Shown piece after piece: positions 9,401-18,002 of a DNA stretch of 31,447 bases. The stretch is taken from contig JAJYSI010000003.1 in the NCBI GenBank assembly GCA_021793635.1, positions 1-31,447 on the forward strand, given 5' to 3'. Made by a program: the position numbers and the translations under genes. The first letter of the stretch is position 1, and each line of letters begins with the position of its first letter. The stretch is from Bacteroidota bacterium (GTDB lineage: Bacteria; Bacteroidota; Ignavibacteria; Ignavibacteriales; Ignavibacteriaceae). Under the pieces are notes generated by a model. That model had not been told where the DNA came from, searched no databases, and saw only the letters and a program-made list of their open reading frames with translations.

Positions 9401-9770
9401 TAATAATGATAATCCAGGTTTGACAAATTATGATTTCGAAGTTCAGGATATTGCCTTTTTAAGTACGGATGTTACTGGAAATGACGGTATGGGAAATACT
9501 GTCCCGAAAGAATTTTCTCTTTCACAGAATTATCCTAATCCTTTTAATCCTTCAACAATAATTCAGTTTGCGGTACCGAAACAAGAGCGGTTATCTTTGA
9601 CAATTTATAATGTCATCGGTCAAAGAGTTGCCCAATTGTTTGATACTGAAATGTCAGCCGGTCAACATTCGATAACATTCGATGGGAGTAAGCTTTCGAG
9701 CGGAATATATTTCTACCGTCTCTTAGGAAGCGATGTTAATATTGTTAGAAAAATGATTTTGACTAAATAG
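6471..9770 (+). CDS. Secreted multidomain protein with cohesin-like, SdrD_B and T9SS sorting domains
   Basis: A 1099-residue exported protein. I start it at ATG 6471, six bases after a GGAGAGG ribosome site, and not at the upstream TTG (6456), because this gives a clean signal peptide (MKKKLLFFILLML..., cleavage after TKAQ near 21). In order: a cohesin-like beta domain (about 22-145), two SdrD_B/Cna-B-like domains (about 155-250 and 285-395; DENNDG and DSDPNDG calcium-type loops), a DUF11-like repeat (about 405-500), an unassigned middle (about 530-870), a CIA30/carbohydrate-binding-like beta domain (about 870-1010), and a Por secretion-system C-terminal sorting domain beginning SLSQNYPNPFNPST (about 1013-1099). 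The last domain directs export through the type IX system and attachment or release at the cell surface. Role unknown; adhesion or surface scaffolding is a guess. A strong terminator follows. Confidence 0.9.
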   Translation: MKKKLLFFILLMLGFNYTKAQITISIPDTTLPQNTTSVSIPVRVSNFTGVGAVSLVINYDPNVLTFTGASNQPSHGTFLPPNAVNGQILISWYDVNPLNIGNGILLNLNFNYLHGNSNLDFVNSSCEIADTGVTVLNVSYTNGKVNAPASTTLPASVSGKVWFDENNDGLLNNNEKGVQWVTVNLFNCSGTWLKWSLTDSVGEYKFDSLAPGSYYVSFELADGNKVYKFTSQNAGSDSTINSHAAQITDSTGQTECVTLTSGQNYLYLNAGLIYKNSNPPGTGSVGDFVWLDSDPNDGIQRGDPGIPNITVKLLASDDSVIKTTLTDTTGHYIFNDLNSGTYKVQFVLPTGYVFVVQHNGSDTTLDSDANPSNGITESFYLSQGENLLTIDAGMSLAPKTDEPNLWITNNDNTDMAPDSGQTTTYKINFGNSGNGILYNGVVVDTLPSGMSFVSSTKGNETFQGSNIFQFNIGTLNAGDSGEVEITTMVAGNKSGFYNTAFLIGNDSQSKFYSVYASDLDLADTTSNSGGSGVESRGDMAEQLLNRILKIHYGMTTPMLKNSGVKSLASAYNLSNFIPAIGPFNSKPVQNTPFDILGISNAVSAYAVNYNLKTSQGDMRVGGIFSTVTTAPYIYDHLKAVCDRLAGYSVDEIKLISINGYQFYAAKLEMPSDKISDYAISFSVYETSSGYQIQNKWTYEEYQSPANASSVYNFQVWSDSYQSAAQLVQNIISKFKSINNITYLNTNQNLPDVFINSAYYSHDGNIHLTISNNNQTVQQVNLYLSYRVSQGDNQVTTNNTSYSLQPGVNDVTLSSGIISNANIYMSQPQGFNDEVYVSGGAYTYITGPNSTVNTFNTGGYPQELQSSFPQGSLVLSGGVSVSGQLNDWATVVRSLNAETSPYDLSNFGGIQFTAHGAGTIEVILNLSSTQNYNYFMYKVNLTNESKLYTVNFNQFKLLDGSQGTVNPKQIEDVGFVINNNDNPGLTNYDFEVQDIAFLSTDVTGNDGMGNTVPKEFSLSQNYPNPFNPSTIIQFAVPKQERLSLTIYNVIGQRVAQLFDTEMSAGQHSITFDGSKLSSGIYFYRLLGSDVNIVRKMILTK

Positions 9771-9796
9771 ATCTTCGTTCTCCCTAGTTCCAAAAG

Positions 9797-9831
9797 CCCC
9801 GCCCGGAAATTTCTGTGCGGGGATTTTTTTT
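9797..9831 (+). terminator. Intrinsic terminator of the T9SS-sorted protein gene
   Basis: CCCCGC (9797-9802) pairs with GCGGGG (9817-9822); the inner bases GGAAATTTC can pair further. The stem is followed after one A by eight T residues (9824-9831). It lies 27 bases past the stop codon and is the clearest rho-independent terminator in the window. Confidence 0.9.
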
Positions 9832-9986
9832 GAGACTAATTTTCCAATCTTAAACGCTTATTAACTTTCTTTTGCTAATTTCGTTTGATGAGTGATTTAG
9901 ATTCTTGGGAGTAAACCATTTAATTCTTTATTTTCGATCTTGAAATAAATATCTCATTTATCCAAAAAGAAATTAAGTGAGCCATT

Positions 9987-12900
9987 ATGGATTACCGAAT
10001 TATACGATCTTCACTTTTATCATTTTGTCTTTTCCTTATCTTTTCTTTTTTCTCATTGACCAATATTGCAGCCCAAACTTTTCATGCTGATCAAAACGAA
10101 TCTTCATTTATTTCTGACAGCAGCTTAAATGGAATGCGCTGGAGGTTAGTTGGTCCTTTTAGAGGCGGCAGAGCTCTTGCTGCTTCAGGAATATCCGGCA
10201 GCTCAACCACATTTTATTTTGGTGCCGTAGATGGCGGTGTTTGGAAAACTACAAATGCCGGATTGACATGGAAACCAATTTCAGATGGACAGGTTAATCC
10301 ATCAATAGGCGCACTGGCAATTTCACAATCTAATCCTAATGTTATTTATGCCGGAACAGGGGAAGCTGACATGCGATCGGATATTACTTATGGCAATGGT
10401 ATTTATAAATCAACCGACGGAGGAGAAAGCTGGAAACATATTGGTTTAGATAATTCACGCCATATCGGAAAGATACTTATTGATCCGGATAATCCTCAAA
10501 TTGTACTGGCTGCAGCATTAGGCTCGGCGTATGCGCCAAGCTATGAAAGAGGAGTTTTTAAAACTACCAATGGAGGTAAAACATGGAAGCAGGTATTAAT
10601 TAAAAACGATTCCACCGGTGCAATTGATTTAGCATGGGATACTAAAGATATCAAAGTTGTTTATGCATCTCTTTGGCAAGCTCAGCGCACACCGTGGAGC
10701 CAATATCCTCCCGAAGAAGGATCGGGCAGCGGTCTTTACAAATCTACTGATGAAGGAAGCACCTGGTCGGAAGTAAGCTATAAAGGATTGCCGGATGATT
10801 CATTCGGAAGAATCGGAATTTCAGTTGTCGAAGGATCGAACGGTCAAAAAGTATATGCACTTATTCAAGCATTACATAAAGGATCGGGATTATATTATTC
10901 AAGCAATGGAGGAAATAGCTGGCAGTTAATGAGCGATAACGTACAAATAACTACTCGCATGTGGTACTTTGGAAGAATATTTATCGATCCCCAAAATCCA
11001 AAAATAATTTATGCGCCAAACCGCTCTGTGTTCAAATCAACGGATGGAGGCAAAACTTTTTTTGCAATTAAAGGACAGCCGGGAGGAGATGATTACCATT
11101 ATATCTGGATAGATCCAACCAACGATCATCATTTAATTGTTGCAAGCGACCAGGGCACTGTAATTAGTTTAGATAACGGGAAAACCTGGAGCAGTTGGTA
11201 TAATCAACCTACTGCACAATTTTATCACGTTACAACAGATAACCAATTCCCTTATAGAATTTACGGTGCGCAGCAGGATGCAGGAACAGTTTCAATTACC
11301 AGCAGAAGCGATTACGGCATTATTACTTTTAGAGATTGGTATCCGGTAAATGCCGGAGAAAGCGGTTACATTGCCCCTGATCCTAAAAATCCAAATATTG
11401 TTTACGGAGGAGATACTTACGGCGGATTGTTTAGATTTATAAAAACAACTGGACAAACTCAAAATATTACTCCATGGCTTCTTTCTTCTTTCGGTGAGCC
11501 GATCTCAAAACAAAAATATAGATTTACATGGACTTCACCGATTGGTTTTGATTACAGCAATCCGCCTTCTTTATACTTTGGTGCTCAAGTTTTATTGAAG
11601 TCAAATAATGGTGGATTAAGCTGGAGTGTGGTCAGCCCGGATTTAACCGGTGCGGAAAAGACTGGGAATATTTCTAATTCGCCTTTAACGGTAGAAAATG
11701 CCGCGGCAAAAGGAATGGGAGTAATTTATTCATTTGCATTTTCAAAAGTTCATCCGGGAATTATTTGGGCTGGCACCGATGACGGCTTTATTCAGATTTC
11801 AAAGGATAACGGAAAACACTGGCAGAATGTTACACCTAAAGGATTAAAGCCGTGGAGTAAGATTAGTATTATTGAAGCATCACCATTTGATGCTGGTACC
11901 GCTTACGCTGCTGTTATTCGGCATAGACTGGATGATCTTTCACCTTACATATACAAGACAAATGATTTTGGTGCACATTGGAAGAGAATTAACAATGGAA
12001 TTCCCAATGGTTCTTTTGTAAGGGTAGTTCGTGAGGATCCTTTTTCAAAAGGATTACTTTATGCCGGAACGGAAACCGGAGTTTACTTTTCATTTAATGA
12101 TGGAGTAAATTGGCAGCCGCTTCAGCTTAATCTGCCGGAAGTTTCTATCAGAGATCTTGATGTACATGAAAATGATCTTGTTGCTGCGACTCATGGCAGA
12201 TCATTCTGGGTGCTGGATGACTTAACTCCGCTTAGACAAATAAATAATAAAAGTATCAGTTCGAATGTATTCTTGTTTAAGCCTGAAGATGCTGTTCGGA
12301 TTAGAAGAACGGAAAGCCATGATACTCCGTTACCGCCTGAAACGCCTCACGGTGATAATCCTCCTTCAGGCGCAATAATAGATTATTATATAAAAAATGA
12401 AATTGACGGTTCGGTTGTTCTGAAGATTTTTGATGATAAAGGAACTCTTATTAGAAAATATTCAAGTAACGAAAAGTACGAACCGCCAAAAGAGCAGCCA
12501 TATTTCGATACTTCGTGGCTTCCGGTTTTCAAGCCGTTGACTAAACATTTAGGATTGAATCGATTTGTTTGGGACCTTCATTATCCGCTGGTTCCTTCTG
12601 CATCATACGGCTACGGACAAGCTGTTACCGGCAAAGGAACTGTTGAAGAACCGCAAGGTCCGTTTGTTTTGCCGGGAAATTATCGTGTTGAATTAATTGC
12701 CGATGGAAAAACGTATTCACAGCCTTTAAAAGTAGTAATGGATCCAAGAGTTAAAGTGCCGCCACAGCAGTTAACGGATCAGATTAACTTAGCGCTGGAA
12801 ATATGGAATTCAGCGTCGGATCAATTTCAATTAAGCAATGCTCTTGACTCTTTAACTAAGAAGCTGGTAAGTTTAAAGAAAAATTATTCTAATGAAGATT

Positions 12901-13190
12901 TACTCTCTTCAATTGATATTCTAAATCATAAAATTGAGAAGTTAAAAAAATCTTTAGGTGGAATAAGAATTGCCGGACTTGAATCAACGGTTATGAGTGC
13001 TGATAGAGAGCCGACCCAGCCGATGAAACAAGCTTATAATATTTTGGATAAAAAGCTGCTGCAAGCAGAACAGAATTGGAAAAGCATAAAGGATACGGAT
13101 CTGAAAAAAGTCAATTCAATCTTGATTGCTATTGGGAAACAGAATTTGGAAATCCCTAATGAAAAAGCCGAACATTTTCGACTTCCATAA
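9987..13190 (+). CDS. Secreted Asp-box (BNR/sortilin-like) beta-propeller protein
   Basis: A 1067-residue exported protein with an N-terminal signal peptide (hydrophobic about 9-24, cleavage after IAAQ near 30). Residues 60-740 hold at least eleven Asp-box motifs of the form S/T-x-D/N-x-G-x-x-W, for example KTTNAGLTW (85), KSTDGGESW (141), KTTNGGKTW (192), YSSNGGNSW (304), KSNNGGLSW (538) and SKDNGKHW (605), predicting one ten-bladed VPS10/sortilin-like propeller or two smaller ones. The region after about 750 is not repetitive and ends in a lysine-rich, probably helical stretch (about 930-1060). Homologues are often labelled glycosyl hydrolase, but catalytic sialidase residues are not evident, so that label is doubtful. 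Unlike the upstream gene it has no T9SS sorting domain; periplasmic location is likely. Confidence 0.88.
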   Translation: MDYRIIRSSLLSFCLFLIFSFFSLTNIAAQTFHADQNESSFISDSSLNGMRWRLVGPFRGGRALAASGISGSSTTFYFGAVDGGVWKTTNAGLTWKPISDGQVNPSIGALAISQSNPNVIYAGTGEADMRSDITYGNGIYKSTDGGESWKHIGLDNSRHIGKILIDPDNPQIVLAAALGSAYAPSYERGVFKTTNGGKTWKQVLIKNDSTGAIDLAWDTKDIKVVYASLWQAQRTPWSQYPPEEGSGSGLYKSTDEGSTWSEVSYKGLPDDSFGRIGISVVEGSNGQKVYALIQALHKGSGLYYSSNGGNSWQLMSDNVQITTRMWYFGRIFIDPQNPKIIYAPNRSVFKSTDGGKTFFAIKGQPGGDDYHYIWIDPTNDHHLIVASDQGTVISLDNGKTWSSWYNQPTAQFYHVTTDNQFPYRIYGAQQDAGTVSITSRSDYGIITFRDWYPVNAGESGYIAPDPKNPNIVYGGDTYGGLFRFIKTTGQTQNITPWLLSSFGEPISKQKYRFTWTSPIGFDYSNPPSLYFGAQVLLKSNNGGLSWSVVSPDLTGAEKTGNISNSPLTVENAAAKGMGVIYSFAFSKVHPGIIWAGTDDGFIQISKDNGKHWQNVTPKGLKPWSKISIIEASPFDAGTAYAAVIRHRLDDLSPYIYKTNDFGAHWKRINNGIPNGSFVRVVREDPFSKGLLYAGTETGVYFSFNDGVNWQPLQLNLPEVSIRDLDVHENDLVAATHGRSFWVLDDLTPLRQINNKSISSNVFLFKPEDAVRIRRTESHDTPLPPETPHGDNPPSGAIIDYYIKNEIDGSVVLKIFDDKGTLIRKYSSNEKYEPPKEQPYFDTSWLPVFKPLTKHLGLNRFVWDLHYPLVPSASYGYGQAVTGKGTVEEPQGPFVLPGNYRVELIADGKTYSQPLKVVMDPRVKVPPQQLTDQINLALEIWNSASDQFQLSNALDSLTKKLVSLKKNYSNEDLLSSIDILNHKIEKLKKSLGGIRIAGLESTVMSADREPTQPMKQAYNILDKKLLQAEQNWKSIKDTDLKKVNSILIAIGKQNLEIPNEKAEHFRLP

Positions 13191-13273
13191 AATGGAGTAT
13201 CAATCGATGAAATAATTTTTGAAACGGTTCTTTCAATTATTATTTTATCTTTAAAGTTAAGTGAGTTGGTTAA

Positions 13274-13311
13274 GGATAATTATCCGAAGTTTTGTTTAAA
13301 TTAGGATATCC
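13274..13311 (+). promoter_or_regulatory. Pair of GGAT/ATCC palindromes upstream of sthA
   Basis: A perfect 12-base palindrome GGATAATTATCC (13274-13285) and a perfect 8-base palindrome GGATATCC (13304-13311), with the same GGAT/ATCC half-sites and centres 28 bases apart, lie 25-62 bases before the sthA start. They could be operator sites; no regulator is known from the window. Confidence 0.3.
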
Positions 13312-13335
13312 AATAACAAGTTAGTGTAGTTTATT

Positions 13336-14721
13336 TTGAAAAATCATTATGATGTAATTGTAATCGGCAGCGGACCCGGTGGTGAAGGTGCCGCAATGAA
13401 ATGCACCAAAGAAGGCAAGCATGTTGCAATGTGCGACTATTTTTCCATGGTTGGAGGAAGTTGTACTCATCGAAGTACAATACCAAGTAAAGCCTTACGC
13501 CATGCAAGTCAAATACTGTATGAAAACAACCGTCTTGAGGAAGCAAATTTCCAGTCGCTGCTTAAAAAAGCAGAAGTAGTTATTCAAGAGCAGTTCAATC
13601 TTAGAAAAAGTTTTTATGAAAGAAATCAGGTAGATATAATTGACGGCAGAGCAAAATTCATTGATGCTCACACAATTCAAGTAAAACTTTCTAATAATGC
13701 CGAGGAAACATATTCGGCAGATTATTTTGTAATTGCCACCGGCTCGCGCCCGTATCATCCTGAAGATGTGGATTTTAATCATCCAAGAATTTTAGACAGC
13801 GATACAATCCTTAATCTTAAAGATAATCCGCGTACAATTACAATTTACGGCGCAGGAGTAATAGGATGCGAATATGCATCGATATTTAGAGGGCTAAAGA
13901 TTAAAGTTAATCTTATAAATACACGTGATAAACTTCTTGCTTTTCTTGATGATGAAATAATTGACGCGGTAGGATATCATCTGCGTGAGAACGGCGTTTT
14001 GCTAAGGCATAGCGAAGAATACAAAAAGGTTACTGCAGATGACGCAGGAGTTACTGTATCCTTAAAATCAAATAAAGAAATCCGGACGGATTATCTTTTA
14101 TGGTGCCAGGGAAGAACCGGCAACTCGGATGAAATGGGATTAGAAAATCTCGGTATTAAGACCAATGCCCAAGGTTCGATTGTAGTCAATGAAAATAACC
14201 AGACGGCTCAACCGCATATCTATGCCGCCGGAGATATAATTGGATTTCCAAATTTAGCAAGCGCCTCATACGATCAGGGAAGGTTTGCCGCCACTCATAT
14301 TGTATTTGGTAAATGCGATCATCAGCTTGTAGAGTTTATTCCAACCGGGATTTATACTATACCTGAGATCAGTTCAGTGGGTTATACCGAAGAGCAGCTT
14401 ACAAAGCAAAAAATTCCTTACGAAGTCGGTCATTCATTTTTCAAACATCTTGCGCGCGCCCAAATAACCGGCAGAACTACCGGAATGTTAAAAATACTTT
14501 TCCACCGGGAAACGCTTGAAGTATTAGGCGTACATTGTTTTGGGCATGGTGCCGCAGAAATTATACATATTGGTCAAGCCATTATGTCGCAGAAAGGGGG
14601 AGGAAATTCTTTAATGTACTTTATAAATACCACGTTTAATTACCCGACAATGGCAGAAGCATACAGAGTTGCAGCCTTAAATGGAATTAACAGGGTCAAC
14701 CAGCTTAAAAAAGATAGTTGA
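13336..14721 (+). CDS. sthA: Soluble pyridine nucleotide transhydrogenase
   Basis: A 461-residue flavoprotein, close in length and sequence to E. coli SthA (466). It moves reducing equivalents between NADPH and NAD+ in the cytosol. The FAD site [10 protein letters not shown] is at 11-20; the NAD(P) Rossmann motif is [16 protein letters not shown] (about 168-183); the second FAD contact is YAAGDIIG; the dimerisation end has [18 protein letters not shown]. In [13 protein letters not shown] (41-53) only the first cysteine of the disulfide-reductase CxxxxC pair remains, the second being Thr, as in SthA and unlike lipoamide dehydrogenase. The start is TTG: an in-frame TAG lies nine bases upstream (13327-13329) and the first in-frame ATG would delete the FAD motif. 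No clear Shine-Dalgarno is seen. It appears monocistronic. Confidence 0.95.
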   Translation: MKNHYDVIVIGSGPGGEGAAMKCTKEGKHVAMCDYFSMVGGSCTHRSTIPSKALRHASQILYENNRLEEANFQSLLKKAEVVIQEQFNLRKSFYERNQVDIIDGRAKFIDAHTIQVKLSNNAEETYSADYFVIATGSRPYHPEDVDFNHPRILDSDTILNLKDNPRTITIYGAGVIGCEYASIFRGLKIKVNLINTRDKLLAFLDDEIIDAVGYHLRENGVLLRHSEEYKKVTADDAGVTVSLKSNKEIRTDYLLWCQGRTGNSDEMGLENLGIKTNAQGSIVVNENNQTAQPHIYAAGDIIGFPNLASASYDQGRFAATHIVFGKCDHQLVEFIPTGIYTIPEISSVGYTEEQLTKQKIPYEVGHSFFKHLARAQITGRTTGMLKILFHRETLEVLGVHCFGHGAAEIIHIGQAIMSQKGGGNSLMYFINTTFNYPTMAEAYRVAALNGINRVNQLKKDS

Positions 14722-14862
14722 ATGAAAAGTTCCCAATTTGATATAAGTGGTCTCATTTCGTTCAATTGCCTACCATAACATTTGATGATTTTCCAAAAAA
14801 AAAGAAAACCTTCAAAATGGTATAATATTTGTTATTTATGAAGTATTGAAGGCAGAGATAAT

Positions 14863-15573
14863 ATGAAATGTCTAACTATTGAATCTTTCACTGCAAAAGA
14901 GACTGACATAGAATTAAACCAGTACAAAATTCTTGCAGGGTTGAAGGAATATCGTGCAGAGTTTAATAAAAACCGGCTTTATCCGGCTCTGTCGGAATTG
15001 GTATATCTTTCTTCACAATTAGAAGAAATTTTGGAAAGAAAGGGCGGTGTAGGACTTCCATTGCCGAAAGGGATTAAAAATTCTCACAAAGAAAAAAATG
15101 TCTTCGTTGAAGTAATTGATCAAGCTAAAGAACAAAAAGAATATTTTAAGGATTTGATTGAGTGGGCGATCCCGGTGATCAAAAGCTTGATTGATGAAGC
15201 TTATATGATATATAATTTTGTTGATGAAAATATGACGATTGAGGAAGTCGGGATTAGACCTATTCTCAAAAACGAAGGATATATACTTGTTCCCGATAAT
15301 GTTCACTCCATACTTCAAGTTCACCGGTATGAATGTTCAACGTATTCTTCCGGTGATATGCCGTTTCATTCACTAAAGACAAGGTTTATCCAGACTTATC
15401 CTCAGCTAAATTTTTCTACTGTATCTGAGTTTGTCAAAATTGATCTTGTAAAAAAGTACCGGGATAGACCCAACATAGCAGCATATCTCTGCAATACCGA
15501 ATTAGACTTTCCGTTTCAAGAAACAATTTTTCCCGTAGCAAAAAGAAAGCTGCTGGATTACATTACCGATTAA
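14863..15573 (+). CDS. Conserved hypothetical protein
   Basis: A 236-residue soluble protein that I do not assign to a named family. It has no signal peptide or membrane segment. Residues 1-55 are rich in charged residues and probably helical, followed by a Gly/Pro-rich turn (GGVGLPLPKG, about 61-70) and a long predicted helix (about 80-125). The C-terminal half (about 126-236) has mixed strands and helices with an aromatic-rich patch around HRYECSTYSSGDMPFHSLKTR. The codon use resembles its neighbours and the start follows GAAGGCAGAG, a usable ribosome site. It sits alone between sthA and the convergent prc gene. No function is proposed. Confidence 0.7.
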   Translation: MKCLTIESFTAKETDIELNQYKILAGLKEYRAEFNKNRLYPALSELVYLSSQLEEILERKGGVGLPLPKGIKNSHKEKNVFVEVIDQAKEQKEYFKDLIEWAIPVIKSLIDEAYMIYNFVDENMTIEEVGIRPILKNEGYILVPDNVHSILQVHRYECSTYSSGDMPFHSLKTRFIQTYPQLNFSTVSEFVKIDLVKKYRDRPNIAAYLCNTELDFPFQETIFPVAKRKLLDYITD

Positions 15574-15637
15574 ATTATCATTTCAATAAATTTATTTTTC
15601 AAAAAAGAAATACCGGATATTTATTCCAAGTTATTCT

Positions 15638-17734
15638 TTAACTTATCAGAGATATATAGTCAGCAAGAATATGTCCGGCTTCATCAAGTTCCGGATCTTC
15701 TTTTGATTCTTCAGCGGGCGGAACTTCACCCTTCTTAAGCAGCTTTAAGCCCATCTCTTTTCTTCGTTCATTTTCCTGTTCGAACTCTTTCTGCTCAAGT
15801 TCATCTTTCTCTTTTTTTCTTTCAGCAAGATTAAGAGAAACGGTCTTCTGGTCTTGTTCCTCCTTAAATTCTTTTACTTGATCAACATATCTATTCCATT
15901 CGGGATCCTTATTTGCAATTCTTTCGTCATGCATTTTTATCAATTCCGGAATGTACTTTTTAAGGCTGCCAAACGGAGTATAAGCCGTTGTATTGATTTG
16001 ATCCCATGGAAGCGAGCTAGTCTCAACACTTTCGCCGTAAACTTTTGGATCAATTACAGACGGCAGCTTTATATCAGGAGTTACGCCGAGATGCTGCGTA
16101 CTTTCGCCATTAATCCGGTAGAACTTTGCAATGGTCAACTTAACTTGACCAAGCTTATGCGACGAGTTGGGCATCAATCGGTTTAGATCAATTAAATTTT
16201 GAACCGTACCTTTGCCGTAAGTCTGTTGACCTATAATTAATCCGCGACCGTAATCTTTAATAGCAGCAGAAAAAATTTCGGAAGCTGATGCACTAAGTCG
16301 ATTAACAAGAATTGCTAACGGACCGCTGTAATCAATTGCTGAATCCGGATCATCCTCAACTCTAATGCTTCCATCAGAGCTTTTAATTTGAACTACCGGA
16401 CCGTCCTTGATAAACAGTCCTGTTAATTTGATAGCCTCTTCAAGAGCTCCGCCGCCGTTGTTTCGCAAATCGATTATTATTCCCTGTACATTTTGTTTCT
16501 TTAATCCGTCAAGAAGTTTTTGAACATCTCGCGTGGTGCTTTTATAATTTTTATCACCGCGCTGTTCAGCTTCAAAATCACTATAGAAGGCAGGTATTGT
16601 AATAACACCGAGCTTATATTCTTTTCCATTTTCTTTAATATTTATAATCTTATCCTTTGCAGATTGCTCTTCGAGGGTAATTTTATCTCTAACTAAAGTA
16701 ACTTCTTTAGGCTGACCATTAACTCCTTCGGAAGCCGGGATAATTTGAAGTCTTACTATGCTTCCTTTAGGTCCTCGTATCAATTGAACAACATCAGTTA
16801 TCCGCCATCCTATAACGTCTACCATCGCACCTGTTTTTCCCTGAGCAACGCCGATGATTTTATCGTTCTGGTGAATTTGTTTGCTCTTAAAGGCAGGTCC
16901 GCCGGGGATAACCTCTGCTACTTTAGTATATTCATCTTCGGTTTGAAGCTGAGCGCCAATACCTTCGAGCGACCTTGCCATATCAATTTTAAAATTTTCC
17001 GAAGTGCTAGGCGACATGTAATTGGTATGAGGATCCAAAGATTCTGTAAAGGAATTTTCAAAAAGCTGAAAGACATCTTCACTGGAATACTGCATTAATG
17101 CACGGCGAAGGTTTTCATAACGCTTGGTAAGAAGGGTATCAATATCGCCCCATTTCTTTCCGGCGAGCATAAGATTTAATGCATCGTTCTTAACCTTTTT
17201 TCTCCATAGATCATTCATTTCCGTAGTATCTTTTATCCATGGTGCATCGGTTCTGTCAATTCGAAAATCTTCTTTCTTATTAAAATCAAATCCTTTTTTT
17301 AATAGCTGCTCGGAATAGTCAATTCTATTATTTAATCTTTCTTTAAATACATTAAAAATTTTGAAGGCGGGGTGAAGGTCACCGTCCTGAATATCATTAT
17401 CAAGCTGGTAACGGTACTTGTCGAAGTCTGCTATGTCCGAAGCATAAAAGTACATTTTGTTATTATCCAATGACTTCAAATAACGATTCATTATTATATT
17501 TGAAAGAGAATCATCAAGCTTAAATTTTCTGTAGTGGTATCTTTGAAGAATAGTGGCAATCAATTCATCTTCAGTGGACATATATTTTCTCGGCTGGACC
17601 GTAGAAGAAGTATCCTTCGGATCAACCGCTGAATTTTTAAACTTCAGTGTCCTCGCTAAAAAAATATTTGCTGCTATAACTAGTAGAATTAAGACGAAGA
17701 TTTTCTTCATAAGATTTCTCGTTTGTTGTGTCAT
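15638..17734 (-). CDS. prc: Carboxy-terminal processing (tail-specific) protease
   Basis: A 698-residue Prc/Tsp-type S41A peptidase, near the 682 of E. coli Prc. It acts in the periplasm on proteins with nonpolar C-termini. A hydrophobic N-terminal segment (about 9-25) serves as signal or anchor. A helical N-terminal domain follows (to about 240), then PDZ (about 245-335: SLEGIGAQLQ, GGPAFKSKQIHQNDKIIGV), then the S41 core (about 370-560) with RNNGGGALEEA and the Ser-Lys dyad in SASASEIF (Ser about 483) and TYGKGTVQ (Lys about 508). The charged C-terminal DUF3340-like region is rich in Glu, Lys and Gln. Two starts are possible: 17734, or 17710 (MKKIFVLILL), which looks more like a signal peptide and has GAGAAA upstream. 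Confidence 0.95.
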   Translation of the reverse strand: MTQQTRNLMKKIFVLILLVIAANIFLARTLKFKNSAVDPKDTSSTVQPRKYMSTEDELIATILQRYHYRKFKLDDSLSNIIMNRYLKSLDNNKMYFYASDIADFDKYRYQLDNDIQDGDLHPAFKIFNVFKERLNNRIDYSEQLLKKGFDFNKKEDFRIDRTDAPWIKDTTEMNDLWRKKVKNDALNLMLAGKKWGDIDTLLTKRYENLRRALMQYSSEDVFQLFENSFTESLDPHTNYMSPSTSENFKIDMARSLEGIGAQLQTEDEYTKVAEVIPGGPAFKSKQIHQNDKIIGVAQGKTGAMVDVIGWRITDVVQLIRGPKGSIVRLQIIPASEGVNGQPKEVTLVRDKITLEEQSAKDKIINIKENGKEYKLGVITIPAFYSDFEAEQRGDKNYKSTTRDVQKLLDGLKKQNVQGIIIDLRNNGGGALEEAIKLTGLFIKDGPVVQIKSSDGSIRVEDDPDSAIDYSGPLAILVNRLSASASEIFSAAIKDYGRGLIIGQQTYGKGTVQNLIDLNRLMPNSSHKLGQVKLTIAKFYRINGESTQHLGVTPDIKLPSVIDPKVYGESVETSSLPWDQINTTAYTPFGSLKKYIPELIKMHDERIANKDPEWNRYVDQVKEFKEEQDQKTVSLNLAERKKEKDELEQKEFEQENERRKEMGLKLLKKGEVPPAEESKEDPELDEAGHILADYISLIS

Positions 17735-17759
17735 TTAAAATTTATATTAGTCTTCGAAC

Positions 17760-17790
17760 CAAATTTAATTATAAATAATTTCCGCTAAAA
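17760..17790 (-). promoter_or_regulatory. Candidate prc promoter, Bacteroidetes-type
   Basis: On the minus strand TTTT (17790-17787), 19 bases, then TAAATTTG (17767-17760), a full match to TAnnTTTG and 3/4 to the -33 TTTG. Transcription would start near 17754, 20 bases before the longer prc start. Confidence 0.4.
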
Positions 17791-18002
17791 TGGATTTTGT
17801 TTACCGTACAGGAAATTTTGTACAAACTCCGATAGGAAATAAAATTAAAAAGCGTTATAAATATCTGAAATAATTAGATGTAATAAAAACCATTTTGTTC
17901 CCTATTTATTAAATAAAATTCTTTTTTTCTTATTATTCTTTTTCTTAATCTTAATCATTATCGGAAGAAACGGGTTATGAGTAAAAGAATGATTGAGCAA
18001 GA

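Noticed and set aside
14821..14826. Perfect TATAAT before the hypothetical gene at 14863
   Set aside because: No -35-like hexamer at 15-19 bases upstream (poly-A there), and no properly spaced TTTG for a -33/-7 promoter, so I did not call it.
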